Shown here: positions 18,113 through 27,005 of the stretch, in pieces | How positions within the stretch are numbered: the first letter of the stretch is position 1 | Layout: every line of letters begins with the position of its first letter | DNA from: Hoeflea sp. | Lineage (GTDB): Bacteria; Pseudomonadota; Alphaproteobacteria; Rhizobiales; Rhizobiaceae | Direction of reading: 5' to 3' | DNA length: 64,000 nucleotides | NCBI GenBank assembly: GCA_020637795.1 | Contig: JACKJT010000001.1 | Span: 124,001-188,000, forward strand | Made by a program: the position numbers and the translations under genes | Notes under the pieces: generated by a model | The model's input: the letters and a program-made list of their open reading frames with translations, nothing else | What the model was told of the DNA's origin: nothing | Database searches by the model: none

Positions 18113-20127
18113 GTGCGCTTTTTCCACTTGTCGATGCGCGACCGGTCAGTCGCCTGTGCGCTGGCACTTGCCTGCGATTTCTGTTCTTCAGCGGGCGCGC
18201 TTGGGGCCGCCTGCACCGAATGGGCCTGCGGCGACAGCAGATCGGTGTCCGGCGAAGGCAGCAACCGCGAGCGCAGCGCCTCCCATTCCGCCTTGGCCAT
18301 CCTGGTCAGACCCAGATGCTCGGCCATCGCCATCGCGTAGACGCGGCAATCGAGCAGATGGTTGTCGCTGCGGATCCGCTTCCATTCCTCATGGTAGCGG
18401 CCGTTCTTCATCTTCTGCTCGAAATACTCCGCAGTGATCTGCTTGAAGTATTCCTCGCCTTGCCACTTGGCGAAGTGGCAGTAGCCCGGCGGGTCGAACA
18501 TCTCGCCGGCCGCCTGCCCGGTCTTGTGCAGGTTGGCGTAGAACTCGCTCTTGAGCGACCATGTCCCAACGGCCCACACCCGCGCCGAGCCAAACTTCTT
18601 GCGCTTTCCACGTTTGGTCACCGACTTGTTCGATGGCACACCGATGGCCGGTACTCCGCGACCGGGCTGCCCCTTGATCGCATATGTGTTCGGCCGCCGG
18701 CGGCACCACTCCATCACCTGGTTGGTGCGGCCGCCGTCGCCAGCATCCACCGCGAAGGCATCGATAAACCGTTCGCGCCCCCAGGCATCGAGCACCGGCC
18801 GACGCCAATAGGCATCAAGTTCGAGCCATGCACCAGCCTGAGGATTGTCCGTGGCCCCTTCGAAATAGGCGTAGTCGACCGTCCAGGACTGCCGGTCCTC
18901 TGCGAATGCCACCAGTTCGGCATAGATGCCCTTATGCTGCACATCCGCCGCACCCACGAAGAGCAGACCTTCTGCCGGGATAACCCGCTGTTGATAGTCC
19001 TCGCGCCGCTCCATCAACCGCTGATGATCCGGCGCGTTGCCACGCATCGCATAAGGCAGCGCCTTGTAGAGGTTCGAGAAGTCCTTGGCCCCCGCCTCCC
19101 CCTTGCCCAGCGACTCCAGATAGTCTTCTGCAATCGCCTCGTAGCTCATCATCAGACTGATGAAGGCGTCGACATGAAAGCCCGGTTCCCGGTCAGGTCC
19201 TGGCGCTGTTGCGACATACCGACCGGCACGAACCGCAACAACGCGCTCGGTCTCCGAGATCTCGTGCGTGCAGTTCTCGCATAAATATCGCGACCGGTGC
19301 GGATGCTCCTTGTCGACAATCAGGTTCTCGAAGAACTGGACCTGCTCGAAACCGCACTCGGGACAGCGGATGTTCCAGAACCGTTGATCGGACCGCTGGA
19401 AATCCCGGTCAATCCGGCAATGCCCCGGCCCGTCTCCGTTCTCCTCTCCCGTGTCGATCTCCGGCGTCGAAAGCGCGAAGATCTTGTAGGACTTGGTTCG
19501 TCGGAACGCTGTGAAGCGTCCGAAGTAGAGCGTTTCCGGATCAGCGCCGTTGGGCAGTTCCTTCCATTTGCTGACCTCGTCCTTGACCCCGAACCGGCAG
19601 GTCTTCGAGGACAGGTCCATTACCGTGTTGGCATTGCCCAGATAGATGGCGCCGCCGGCGAACTTCTTCTCATAGGTCGTTGACCCCACACCCGACCGGC
19701 TGGTCGACGGATAGATGACATCCTTGCCGGTGTGCTTCTGCCACTCGTCGATGAGCGGCTGCAGCTTGCCCGAGTTCATGTCCTGCAGCGCGTCGATGCC
19801 CGGCACCGCGAAAAGGATATTGTCCGGCGACACTTCCGCCAGGTAGAGCGACCAAGCAAGCCCCAAGATCGACACCCCGGTCTGCTGCGCCTTTCGGACC
19901 GTCACATGATTGCACGGATGTTCGATCGACAGGCAGTCCGCAATCTCAAGCAGGTATGGCGCATCGGACGCCGACCACAGCTCACCCTTGAGCGGGCCGT
20001 CCACCAGAATGATGTTCTTGCCCAGCCAGCTCCGAAACGTCTCCGGTCGCTTTGGCCTGATTGCCTCGGCGAGCGATGCGAACGCCAGACGCTTGGCACC
20101 GGGGTGGCGAATGACGTGAACAGTCAC
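18109..20127 (-). CDS. Terminase large subunit (gpA family)
   Basis: A 672-residue packaging motor of the lambda gpA family. The N-terminal ATPase has CNHVTVRKAQQTGVSIL (deviant Walker A region) and the hallmark MDLSSKTCRFGVKDEVSKW. A zinc-ribbon-like CPECGF...CENC segment lies near residue 270-300. The C-terminal nuclease has FVGAADVQHKG and AFAVDAGDGGRTNQVMEW. It overlaps TerS and the portal by 4 bp each. Confidence 0.95.
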   Translation of the reverse strand: MTVHVIRHPGAKRLAFASLAEAIRPKRPETFRSWLGKNIILVDGPLKGELWSASDAPYLLEIADCLSIEHPCNHVTVRKAQQTGVSILGLAWSLYLAEVSPDNILFAVPGIDALQDMNSGKLQPLIDEWQKHTGKDVIYPSTSRSGVGSTTYEKKFAGGAIYLGNANTVMDLSSKTCRFGVKDEVSKWKELPNGADPETLYFGRFTAFRRTKSYKIFALSTPEIDTGEENGDGPGHCRIDRDFQRSDQRFWNIRCPECGFEQVQFFENLIVDKEHPHRSRYLCENCTHEISETERVVAVRAGRYVATAPGPDREPGFHVDAFISLMMSYEAIAEDYLESLGKGEAGAKDFSNLYKALPYAMRGNAPDHQRLMERREDYQQRVIPAEGLLFVGAADVQHKGIYAELVAFAEDRQSWTVDYAYFEGATDNPQAGAWLELDAYWRRPVLDAWGRERFIDAFAVDAGDGGRTNQVMEWCRRRPNTYAIKGQPGRGVPAIGVPSNKSVTKRGKRKKFGSARVWAVGTWSLKSEFYANLHKTGQAAGEMFDPPGYCHFAKWQGEEYFKQITAEYFEQKMKNGRYHEEWKRIRSDNHLLDCRVYAMAMAEHLGLTRMAKAEWEALRSRLLPSPDTDLLSPQAHSVQAAPSAPAEEQKSQASASAQATDRSRIDKWKKRT

Positions 20128-20729
20128 GCCTCGGTCTCCTCAATTGCCGGATCATGCTCGCGTGCCTGGACCGCGAGATTGGCCAGGAGCTCGGCGATCT
20201 TCGTGTTCAACTCGAATGCCTTTTCCCGCAACGCCACTCGCAACCCGTGAGCGCCTTCCTTCGAGACCGCGAGCGCAAGATCGTCAGCCGAGTTCGGTAG
20301 CCTTGCGACCGTGCTCTGGATCTCGCGGCCGGCCCGGACGAGCGCCTCCGCCAGCATATCGGCGCGCACCAGATTGCCTGCAACTTCCTGCTGGCGCAGC
20401 CGCTCCCGCCCGACCTTCAGCCAGGCCTCCTGGCGCAATGCCTCGTCGCGCGAGTTTTCGGCCGGGCCGCCTTGCGGCTTTGAAACGGTGGAGGATGGCG
20501 ACGATGCACGCGCCGCAGAGACTTTCTCCGACGATGCGAACCGCTCGCGCAGATGATCGAAATGCGCCAGGCTGAAACGGACGATCCGCCCGCGCCCGTC
20601 GCGTTCAACTGGCAAGCCCGACTTCTCGGCCAGGTCGCGCACTAGTTTGGTGACCGCCTGCTTGGTTACACCGTCACGCTCGGCAACATGGGCAGGCGCA
20701 ACCATGATCTGATCCATGACGCCTTTCAC
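20124..20729 (-). CDS. Terminase small subunit-like DNA-binding protein
   Basis: A 201-residue protein. An N-terminal helix-turn-helix (APAHVAERDGVTKQAVTKLV) recognises DNA; the central part is Arg/Glu-rich helical (EAWLKVGRERLRQQEVAGNL) and the C-terminal ~60 residues are Ala/Leu-rich. It immediately precedes and overlaps terL by 4 bp, the place of Nu1-like small terminases that bind cos/pac and load the motor. Either ATG near the start (20729 or 20717) is possible. Confidence 0.8.
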   Translation of the reverse strand: MKGVMDQIMVAPAHVAERDGVTKQAVTKLVRDLAEKSGLPVERDGRGRIVRFSLAHFDHLRERFASSEKVSAARASSPSSTVSKPQGGPAENSRDEALRQEAWLKVGRERLRQQEVAGNLVRADMLAEALVRAGREIQSTVARLPNSADDLALAVSKEGAHGLRVALREKAFELNTKIAELLANLAVQAREHDPAIEETEA

Positions 20730-20896
20730 CAGTTCCCTTGCTCAATCTGACAACTCGCCCCACTCACCTGACAACCCTGACAACCCAACTTTCCGGACAG
20801 CCTGACTGGCGGTTTTCCGGGAGCTTTCCCGCCCGCGCGGGGTGGGAGGGCTGTAACGGTCCCTAACCCCGGGGGGTGGGTGACCAGCCTCGATGG

Positions 20897-21478
20897 TCAG
20901 CTGACGACGCCCTTGGTCAGGCGGTTGATCTCGTGGTCGAGACGCTGGGGCAACACACGGGCGACCGTTGAGCGGAATGCATCGCGGGTCTCGCCTTGCA
21001 CCATCTCGTTGGGGATGATGACGCCGGACTTCTGCTTCTCGATCGGAAACCTGGCAGCACCAGCCCGGGCAAACACCTGACCGTTCCAGCTCGGCTTGAT
21101 CACGCGCTTGGGCCACCAGCCTGCACGCATGAACGTTGAGGCAAAGATCTTTCGGTCACCGAATGGCGCTGCCCTCACGCCCGCCTTGGTCTCCCGAGCG
21201 CCAAAATACTTCAGTGACACATCACCGCCGTGTGCGCTCATCCGGTAGACCAAAGTTTGCGGGCTCGACCGAGACACTTTCACCGCCTTGACGATTGTCG
21301 GACGCTTCAATCCGGTTTGGCCCGTGAGCTTCTGGCGAACCTGTGTCCGCGCCATATCACCCGCGCGGTTGACTGCCCGGTTTGCTGCCTGGCGCATCTT
21401 CTTCGAGCCGAGCGCCTTGATCGCATTATCGAACCGCTGCAGGCTTTCGACATCCTGCCATCTGATCTGGAGCGACAT
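20897..21478 (-). CDS. Minor tail protein Z-like (first late gene)
   Basis: A 193-residue protein starting MSLQIRWQDVESLQRFDNAI, with AANRAVNRAGDMARTQVRQK, the characteristic segment of prophage minor tail protein Z (PF06763), a tail-completion protein. GGAGACTTCA precedes ATG at 21478. Unusually it stands before the terminase genes rather than after the head genes, 167 bp upstream of TerS, and a terminator lies only 17 bp upstream of its start. Confidence 0.8.
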   Translation of the reverse strand: MSLQIRWQDVESLQRFDNAIKALGSKKMRQAANRAVNRAGDMARTQVRQKLTGQTGLKRPTIVKAVKVSRSSPQTLVYRMSAHGGDVSLKYFGARETKAGVRAAPFGDRKIFASTFMRAGWWPKRVIKPSWNGQVFARAGAARFPIEKQKSGVIIPNEMVQGETRDAFRSTVARVLPQRLDHEINRLTKGVVS

Positions 21479-21494
21479 TGAAGTCTCCCGCACC

Positions 21495-21534
21495 AATAAA
21501 AAACCCGCCGGCGGCGTGGGAGCCGAGGCGGGTT
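21495..21534 (-). terminator. Terminator just upstream of first late gene (tR'-like)
   Basis: An 8-bp stem AACCCGCC/GGCGGGTT with a 17-nt loop that may fold further, followed on the minus strand by TTTTTTATT. It would stop leftward transcription before the gpZ-like gene, so late transcripts need antitermination or leak-through. The stem is shared with hairpins at 2809-2832 and 24077-24108. Confidence 0.75.
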
Positions 21535-21908
21535 CGAACTTTTCCTTTTCAGGGTGAGATGACCTTTGTCAACTTTCTGCCGCACGTCAAGAAAAAGGCG
21601 ACATGGCGTGAGGGGGGTGGCGATCGTAAAAGGCGACAGGGGCAAGCCCCTTTTTGCACCGACCCGCAAGTTTCATCGCTTTTCGCTTGGCTCTTGCTTT
21701 CCTCGTTTTCTTGGTGGGAATGCACCCGCGAAGCTGAGCCCGGCGCGCACAATTATAGTATACAAATCCTTAGGGTTTCTCATTTCCCAATAAATAGAGT
21801 TAATTATAAGTAATGATGATCGATAAAATTGCTACTCGTAGCTAAAATCTAACTCAAATCTTCTATTGTACATTCCTTCCCAGAACATCAAATGGGAAGG
21901 TCATCAAG
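21535..21908. other. AT-rich intergenic region before metalloprotease
   Basis: A gap of about 370 bp. The right half (about 21745-21880) is clearly AT-rich against a GC-rich background and holds TATA-like stretches (ATTATAGTATAC, AATAAATAGAG) that are candidate promoter DNA for the rightward metalloprotease. A small hairpin AGGGG-CAAG-CCCCT plus TTTT at 21638-21655 could be a plus-strand terminator. TTGAC-like elements on the minus strand near 21575-21595 might belong to a late promoter; no clear -10 was seen. Confidence 0.5.
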
Positions 21909-23816
21909 ATGGCTGCTGCAATCAGAAACATCGCAACCGGCAACTCTTTCGTAGATTCTGTCTTGAATGTATCAAAGTGGTCGTCGCCAAGTATTACTTT
22001 TGGCTTCACCACATCAAGCACAGCCTATGGCACAAAATACGGACTTGGTGAGCAGACCAAGGGCTATCAGCCACTCAGCGGATCACAGGCAGCGGCTGCC
22101 GAAAAGGCAATGTCGAAATGGGCTGAGTTGATTGACCTGAAAATCACGAAAGCCTCAGGCGCGGATGCGGATATTCGCATTGCATCGTCAAGCTCTCCAA
22201 CGACAGCATGGGCCTACGGGCCTGGAAGCAGTGCCGAGGCAGGTGATGTGTGGTTTGGCACTGCAAAGGGCTATTTCACCTCCCCCCAGGAAGGCAACTA
22301 TGCCTACATGACTTTCCTTCATGAACTGGGGCACGCCATCGGCCTGTCACATCCCCATGAAAACAAGCTGGGCGCAAGCAGCGGTGGCTTCATCGCCGAT
22401 GACGGCACCGAGGCAGGCCTTTGCCCTTGCTGCGCAGGTTCGATCCATGGTGCGGCGAAGATTGCAGATGCAGGGCAGCCGGACACCCAAGCGGCCTCGG
22501 CGAACACCTATGGCTATTATGGCGGCGACACGTCGTCCAACAGCTTTGACGCCATGGCTTACTCCATCATGAGCTATTCGTCCTACGCGTTCGATGGGCG
22601 GAAGGGCTACACGAATGGAACCTGGGACTATGCCCAGTCCCCCATGCTGCGCGATATTGCAGCAGTCCAGCATATGTATGGTGCCAACTACACCACACGC
22701 TCGGGCGACACGGTCTATTCTTGGAACCCTGCTGAGGGTAAGGTTTTTGAAACAATCTGGGATGGCGGCGGCCGCGACACCCTTGATCTGTCAGCCTACG
22801 ACAGCAATCTCAACATCAATCTGGCGCCGGGCAGCTGGTCAAGCTTCGGAACTTCCCAACTGGCGGATCTCGGTCCAGGACAAAAAGCGCCGGGAAACAT
22901 TGCGCTGTCCTATCTCTATCAGGGGGATGAACGCTCACTGATCGAAAACGCCATTGGAGGCGCCGGCGACGATGTCCTCAAAGGCAATACGGCAAACAAT
23001 GTGCTCATCGGCGGCGAAGGCAATGACCGGCTTGAGGGCATCACCGGCAACAATGTTCTGGTGGGAGGTTTTCTCAACAACGAGCTTTCCCTTGCCGGCC
23101 TGAACACCAAGGAGTGGATCTCCGCTTCCCTGCGCGGCTTTACTGGCAACGATGACGGCGATGACATTTTGGTAGGCGGCTCAGGCAACGACGTGTGTCT
23201 GCCAGGCACCGGCACCAATACCGTCTCGGGCGGAGACGGAATGGACACGTTGGTGATCAACACCAACGTTGCACTGATCTCGATCTCGCAGAAAGGCGGC
23301 AGCCTGGTGTTTTCCTATGAAGACAGCTCGGTCAGCTCCACAGGGATTGAGTATCTGGCGACCAAGGATGGCGTATTCAAGTTCGGCGGCATGATCGCCG
23401 CGGAGACCAAGCTTGATATCTCTCTTCTTTACAGCGCAGGTCTTGGACGCGATCTCGACAAGAGTGGCATGCAATATTGGGCGGGAGAGCTTGAAAACGG
23501 GAAGACACTGTCCAGCATGGCTGATGGCATCATCCTGAGCCAGGAGTTCAACGCCAAGTTCGGCAATTCGCACGCCATGTCCGCAAGCGATTATGTCGAT
23601 GTCCTGTATAAAAACGTGCTGGGTCGGGCCGCCGATGAAAAGGGCGCATCCTATTGGGTGGGTGAACTTGATCACGGCATGAGCCGCTCAGACGCCCTGG
23701 TGGCCTTTGCAACTGGCAGTGAGAACCGCGCCAAGGCGAACCACATGGACACCGACTTTGGCGATGTCTCCCTCGTCGCCGTCAATGAAGCCCAGTGGGC
23801 GGAAATCTGGGCGTAA
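21909..23816 (+). CDS. Serralysin-type metalloprotease with RTX repeats and DUF4214 domain
   Basis: A 635-residue zinc protease. The zinc site is HELGHAIGLSHPH (first His at residue 138) and the Met-turn is AYSIMSYSSY, as in serralysins (M10B). RTX calcium-binding repeats follow (GEGNDRLEG, GGSGNDVCLPG, GGDGMDTL). The C-terminal ~130 residues (YSAGLGRDLDKSGMQYW, YKNVLGRAADEKGASYW) are DUF4214 units; the end is EIWA. There is no signal peptide, so type I secretion is expected. A CPCC cysteine cluster between zinc site and Met-turn is odd for an RTX protein. GGAAGG precedes the ATG. It is transcribed against the late genes. Confidence 0.92.
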   Translation: MAAAIRNIATGNSFVDSVLNVSKWSSPSITFGFTTSSTAYGTKYGLGEQTKGYQPLSGSQAAAAEKAMSKWAELIDLKITKASGADADIRIASSSSPTTAWAYGPGSSAEAGDVWFGTAKGYFTSPQEGNYAYMTFLHELGHAIGLSHPHENKLGASSGGFIADDGTEAGLCPCCAGSIHGAAKIADAGQPDTQAASANTYGYYGGDTSSNSFDAMAYSIMSYSSYAFDGRKGYTNGTWDYAQSPMLRDIAAVQHMYGANYTTRSGDTVYSWNPAEGKVFETIWDGGGRDTLDLSAYDSNLNINLAPGSWSSFGTSQLADLGPGQKAPGNIALSYLYQGDERSLIENAIGGAGDDVLKGNTANNVLIGGEGNDRLEGITGNNVLVGGFLNNELSLAGLNTKEWISASLRGFTGNDDGDDILVGGSGNDVCLPGTGTNTVSGGDGMDTLVINTNVALISISQKGGSLVFSYEDSSVSSTGIEYLATKDGVFKFGGMIAAETKLDISLLYSAGLGRDLDKSGMQYWAGELENGKTLSSMADGIILSQEFNAKFGNSHAMSASDYVDVLYKNVLGRAADEKGASYWVGELDHGMSRSDALVAFATGSENRAKANHMDTDFGDVSLVAVNEAQWAEIWA

Positions 23817-24076
23817 ACGAGAATATTGGTTTGTGAATTGGGACACGGGGCATAAACGCCCCCAAACTTCTGGTTCACAGTCCCCAGTACTAGTTGCCGC
23901 TTTCCGAGTGCACAGAGGCAGACCGGCTGTTCGTGTCAGGTCAGCACGTCAGCTCTTTGGTTTGCGGCAATGATTTTGTCCCCCAGAGCTTCTGGGCAGG
24001 TCTTGGCAACTGGAGGGATGGGACACCATGTGGCGGGGTTTGCCGGCCGCAATCATGACAGCCTCGCTCATTCACG
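23817..24076. other. Intergenic region between convergent cargo genes
   Basis: No gene is supported here. The stretch separates the rightward metalloprotease from the leftward beta-helix gene. A GGGGC...GCCCC hairpin-like element occurs near 23846-23862, without a clear T-run, and may help end the metalloprotease transcript. Confidence 0.45.
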
Positions 24077-24108
24077 AAAAAAACCCGCCGGGGTCACCAG
24101 CGGGTTAA
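24077..24108 (-). terminator. Terminator of the DUF4214/beta-helix gene
   Basis: Stem AACCCGC/GCGGGTT around a GC-rich loop, with TTTTTTT on the minus strand, 41 bp after the stop of the leftward gene ending at 24150. The stem is the same as at 2809-2832. Confidence 0.85.
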
Positions 24109-24149
24109 ATTTGCTATTTCTTCGTTCTGCTCGGAACGGGCAGCAACAT

Positions 24150-27005
24150 TTAGATCACGTCAACCACGATGTGGTTTGACCCAATAAGAGTAGCCCCATC
24201 AAACGCCTGCAGGATGATATCAAAATTGCCTGAGGGGAACCCTGCGGTTGCGTAAGACACAACACCAGCACCTGGATCGGTATCAATGAAGTCGTTTACC
24301 AGACCAAATGCATAGTTCGAGGAATTTTGAGCTATTTTCGCGTTTCCACCATCGTCACCAATTTGAGGAGTACTGTCCTGATCCTGCCAATAGAACCCGG
24401 TGTTATTGACTGGCCCACCACCCGGAATCGGCAGCATGGTCAGTTCGCGGAAGCTTGTTCCCGTTGATGGATCGACGTCAAGAAGCATCTTGAAAGTGAA
24501 ATTTGACAAATCCGTACTCTGACCCTCCAGTCCTGTCGCTATCGAATATTCAAAGCTCCAAGCCGCACGGGCTGCATTGTTACTAGACGATCCGTTTGCG
24601 GTAGACTGAGCGCCATTATTGACTTGAAAAGTCACGGTACCATCGTTGGCGACAGCTATTGGCTCTACAGCAGGTCCCTGCCGATAGATAACCTGTAATC
24701 CAAGTTCGACACCGGCAGTCTTGTTGTCGACGGTAACAAAGTCGCTTGATGGAATTCCCGACCCTGGGAAAATCTCACCACCACCTGGTTTTTGCGCAGT
24801 CACATCCACACTAGTGTCTGGCCGCATAATTGTACCAGTTGCAGTGTCGAAAACCGCGTCGTCGGATAGATCCTTTGTACCGGCACCAAAACGAACGAAC
24901 TCAACCCCAGTTAGCGTGTCCGTACCTTCATTTCCATCCGCAACGTTGTTGTCGACAATTTGGAAGGTTCCCGGAACTGTCTCTGTAATCGAAAAGTCAC
25001 CATGGACGCCGCTAAACAAAGCTGTATCGTCACTTGCGCCACCACTTATCGCGTCGTCTCCAGCGAGCCCCATAAACACCTCACGACCCGCAGACCCATT
25101 AAGCGTGTCATTTTCCGAGCCACCCCTTACGAAAGCATAGGCGCCAGCGCTCAAGCCGGAAACATCAATCGAGTTGATCGTAAGTGGTGTGTCGAGTTGG
25201 TCTGGTTGCGCTCCCTGGAATTCAACAACTTTATCTCCGCCAGCATAACCAGTGGGGAACACGATCCCAAATCCTGGCGCATTGATCGTCCCACCGCCGG
25301 TACTGTCGAAATTCAACAGGGACCAGCCACTTGTTGCGCCAGACAAATCCAAGCCATCAATCGATACGTTCTCGACATCTAGATAGTTATTGAAGCTGAC
25401 TGGATTCTTCGCGTATGGCCCTGATACGACAACATTCGTAATAGTCACATCTGCGGAGGGCATGACAGCATCGGTATTTCCTGCCCATGTATTTGCATTG
25501 CTTTTGCTGGTTAGTCCGCCAGTTAGTTCAATTGCTTTAAGGACACTCGTGTTAGCTAATATGGTCAGTTCGGTTAGCTCAACTTTTCCGGAAAATCCAA
25601 AGAGTTTAATTTGGCTATTCGATCCTCCACTACCCAATCCATTGTCAGTGAAAGTGGCGTCGCGAATAATCAGTCTATCAACAGTCGCAGCTGCGCCTGC
25701 GTCATCAAAGCCATCGGTCCCCCTTACGCCGTTCTCAGCAAACCCACTGACCGCACCCTTTTCGAAAATGAGACTATCCAGATTTGCACCCTCTAGGATC
25801 ATGAGGCCGTACTTGGTTGCTGTGGTGCCTACTCCTTGAAGATCTATACCTGAAATAACAACCGACCCCGACAGACCTGCCTGAACGGTGATCGCATTCC
25901 CAGTCGTTGGGGCTATTAAGGCACCTGTGCTGGCCGGATCTTCAATCAGAGAAACGGACTTATTAAGCACAACGTTTTCCGCATATCTTGCGGTACCCTT
26001 GATGATGATCTGATCGCCATTGGAGGCGGCCGTAATAGCCGCATTGATGGTCTTGTAGCCCGCTCCAGCCGGAGCGGAATCATTCCCATTGAGACCATCA
26101 ACGATCAATTCATTGGCCACATTTTCGACAGTCACTGTGACACTTTGCGTCCTGGTATTCAGGCTCGTATCAGTCGCACCCAGCACAAGATCGTAGGTAT
26201 TGTCAGTACCTACATCACCGGGATTTTCGAAATCTGGTGCAGCAATAAACTCCAGGTGGCCGGTTGAGGCGTTAATCGAGAAAAGCGCCTGATCAGCGCC
26301 ACCGAGAATGGAATATGTTACAGCGGCCGCGTCTGTTGCAACAACAGTCGCAACTTCGGTTAAGTTTTCCTTGATTGTGAATGCATCAGGCGAAGTGAAC
26401 ACTGGAGCTGTGGTGTCGCCACCGCCACCGCCACCACCGCCACCGCCACCGCCACCACCGCCACCGCCGACAGGAGCCTGACCGCCATCAGGGTTAAACA
26501 GTGTCAGGATTGTTGCATCAGCACCGTCCGTCGTAGGAACAGTGGCTGGGTCAGACGTAACCGGGGTCAGGAAGGCCCGGCCAACGTCCGCAGCATTTGT
26601 ACCGGCATAGGCATCAATCTCAGCCTGGGTGTCCAAATGTGAGGTGAACACGTCAGCAGCTGCAATCTTGTTGTCCACGATCGTCTTGTCGCTGCCCAGT
26701 GCACCATCGAGAATGCTGACCGCGATGCTTTCGATGTTGAGCGTCCCGTCCTGAAGACCCTTCAAGAAAAAGTCGAGACCAGCGGCGTCGGGCGCGCGGC
26801 CAAACAAAGACTGATAGATAGCGGTGACGATTTCTGTGTTTGTTTTACCGTCGTATAGGGCTTTGAATTCTGCGGTTTCCGTCAGGGCGCCAATCATTTT
26901 GGAAAGATCTGCGCCATTATTGGTCTCAGTATTCCAGTAAGCCAACCCGCCTGGATCGACCGGACGACCAAAGATTGCGATGTAAATTCCCTGAATAGTC
27001 GCCAT
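24150..27005 (-). CDS. Large DUF4214/cadherin-like/beta-helix/RTX surface or secreted protein
   Basis: A protein of about 951 residues if the ATG at 27005 is used (GGAG six bases upstream); longer starts have no ribosome site. Domains in order: DUF4214 (1-130, with YIAIFGRPVDPGGLAYW and YQSLFGRAPDAAGLDFF), a 17-Gly linker, a cadherin-like repeat (FTSPDAFTIKENLTEVATVV, ending VTVTVENV), a pectin-lyase-like right-handed beta-helix (YKTINAAITAASNGDQIIIK), RTX-like repeats (SENDTLNGSAGREVFMGLAG) and an unknown C-terminal domain of about 220 residues. There is no N-terminal signal. Codon use is AT-richer than the neighbours. It may be an adhesin or glycan-acting protein; unproven. Confidence 0.8.
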   Translation of the reverse strand: MATIQGIYIAIFGRPVDPGGLAYWNTETNNGADLSKMIGALTETAEFKALYDGKTNTEIVTAIYQSLFGRAPDAAGLDFFLKGLQDGTLNIESIAVSILDGALGSDKTIVDNKIAAADVFTSHLDTQAEIDAYAGTNAADVGRAFLTPVTSDPATVPTTDGADATILTLFNPDGGQAPVGGGGGGGGGGGGGGGGGDTTAPVFTSPDAFTIKENLTEVATVVATDAAAVTYSILGGADQALFSINASTGHLEFIAAPDFENPGDVGTDNTYDLVLGATDTSLNTRTQSVTVTVENVANELIVDGLNGNDSAPAGAGYKTINAAITAASNGDQIIIKGTARYAENVVLNKSVSLIEDPASTGALIAPTTGNAITVQAGLSGSVVISGIDLQGVGTTATKYGLMILEGANLDSLIFEKGAVSGFAENGVRGTDGFDDAGAAATVDRLIIRDATFTDNGLGSGGSNSQIKLFGFSGKVELTELTILANTSVLKAIELTGGLTSKSNANTWAGNTDAVMPSADVTITNVVVSGPYAKNPVSFNNYLDVENVSIDGLDLSGATSGWSLLNFDSTGGGTINAPGFGIVFPTGYAGGDKVVEFQGAQPDQLDTPLTINSIDVSGLSAGAYAFVRGGSENDTLNGSAGREVFMGLAGDDAISGGASDDTALFSGVHGDFSITETVPGTFQIVDNNVADGNEGTDTLTGVEFVRFGAGTKDLSDDAVFDTATGTIMRPDTSVDVTAQKPGGGEIFPGSGIPSSDFVTVDNKTAGVELGLQVIYRQGPAVEPIAVANDGTVTFQVNNGAQSTANGSSSNNAARAAWSFEYSIATGLEGQSTDLSNFTFKMLLDVDPSTGTSFRELTMLPIPGGGPVNNTGFYWQDQDSTPQIGDDGGNAKIAQNSSNYAFGLVNDFIDTDPGAGVVSYATAGFPSGNFDIILQAFDGATLIGSNHIVVDVI
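26418..26468 (-). repeat. Poly-glycine microsatellite (17 consecutive Gly codons)
   Basis: Seventeen GGC/GGT codons, built on the plus strand from two near-copies of a GCC-ACC pattern. The run links the DUF4214 part to the cadherin-like part. Copy-number change would keep the reading frame, altering only linker length. Confidence 0.95.

Noticed and set aside
20742..21116. A 124-codon minus-strand frame between TerS and the gpZ-like gene
   Set aside because: It is out of frame with the gpZ-like gene and largely overlaps it; the residue composition (Arg/Pro-rich) is that of a shadow.
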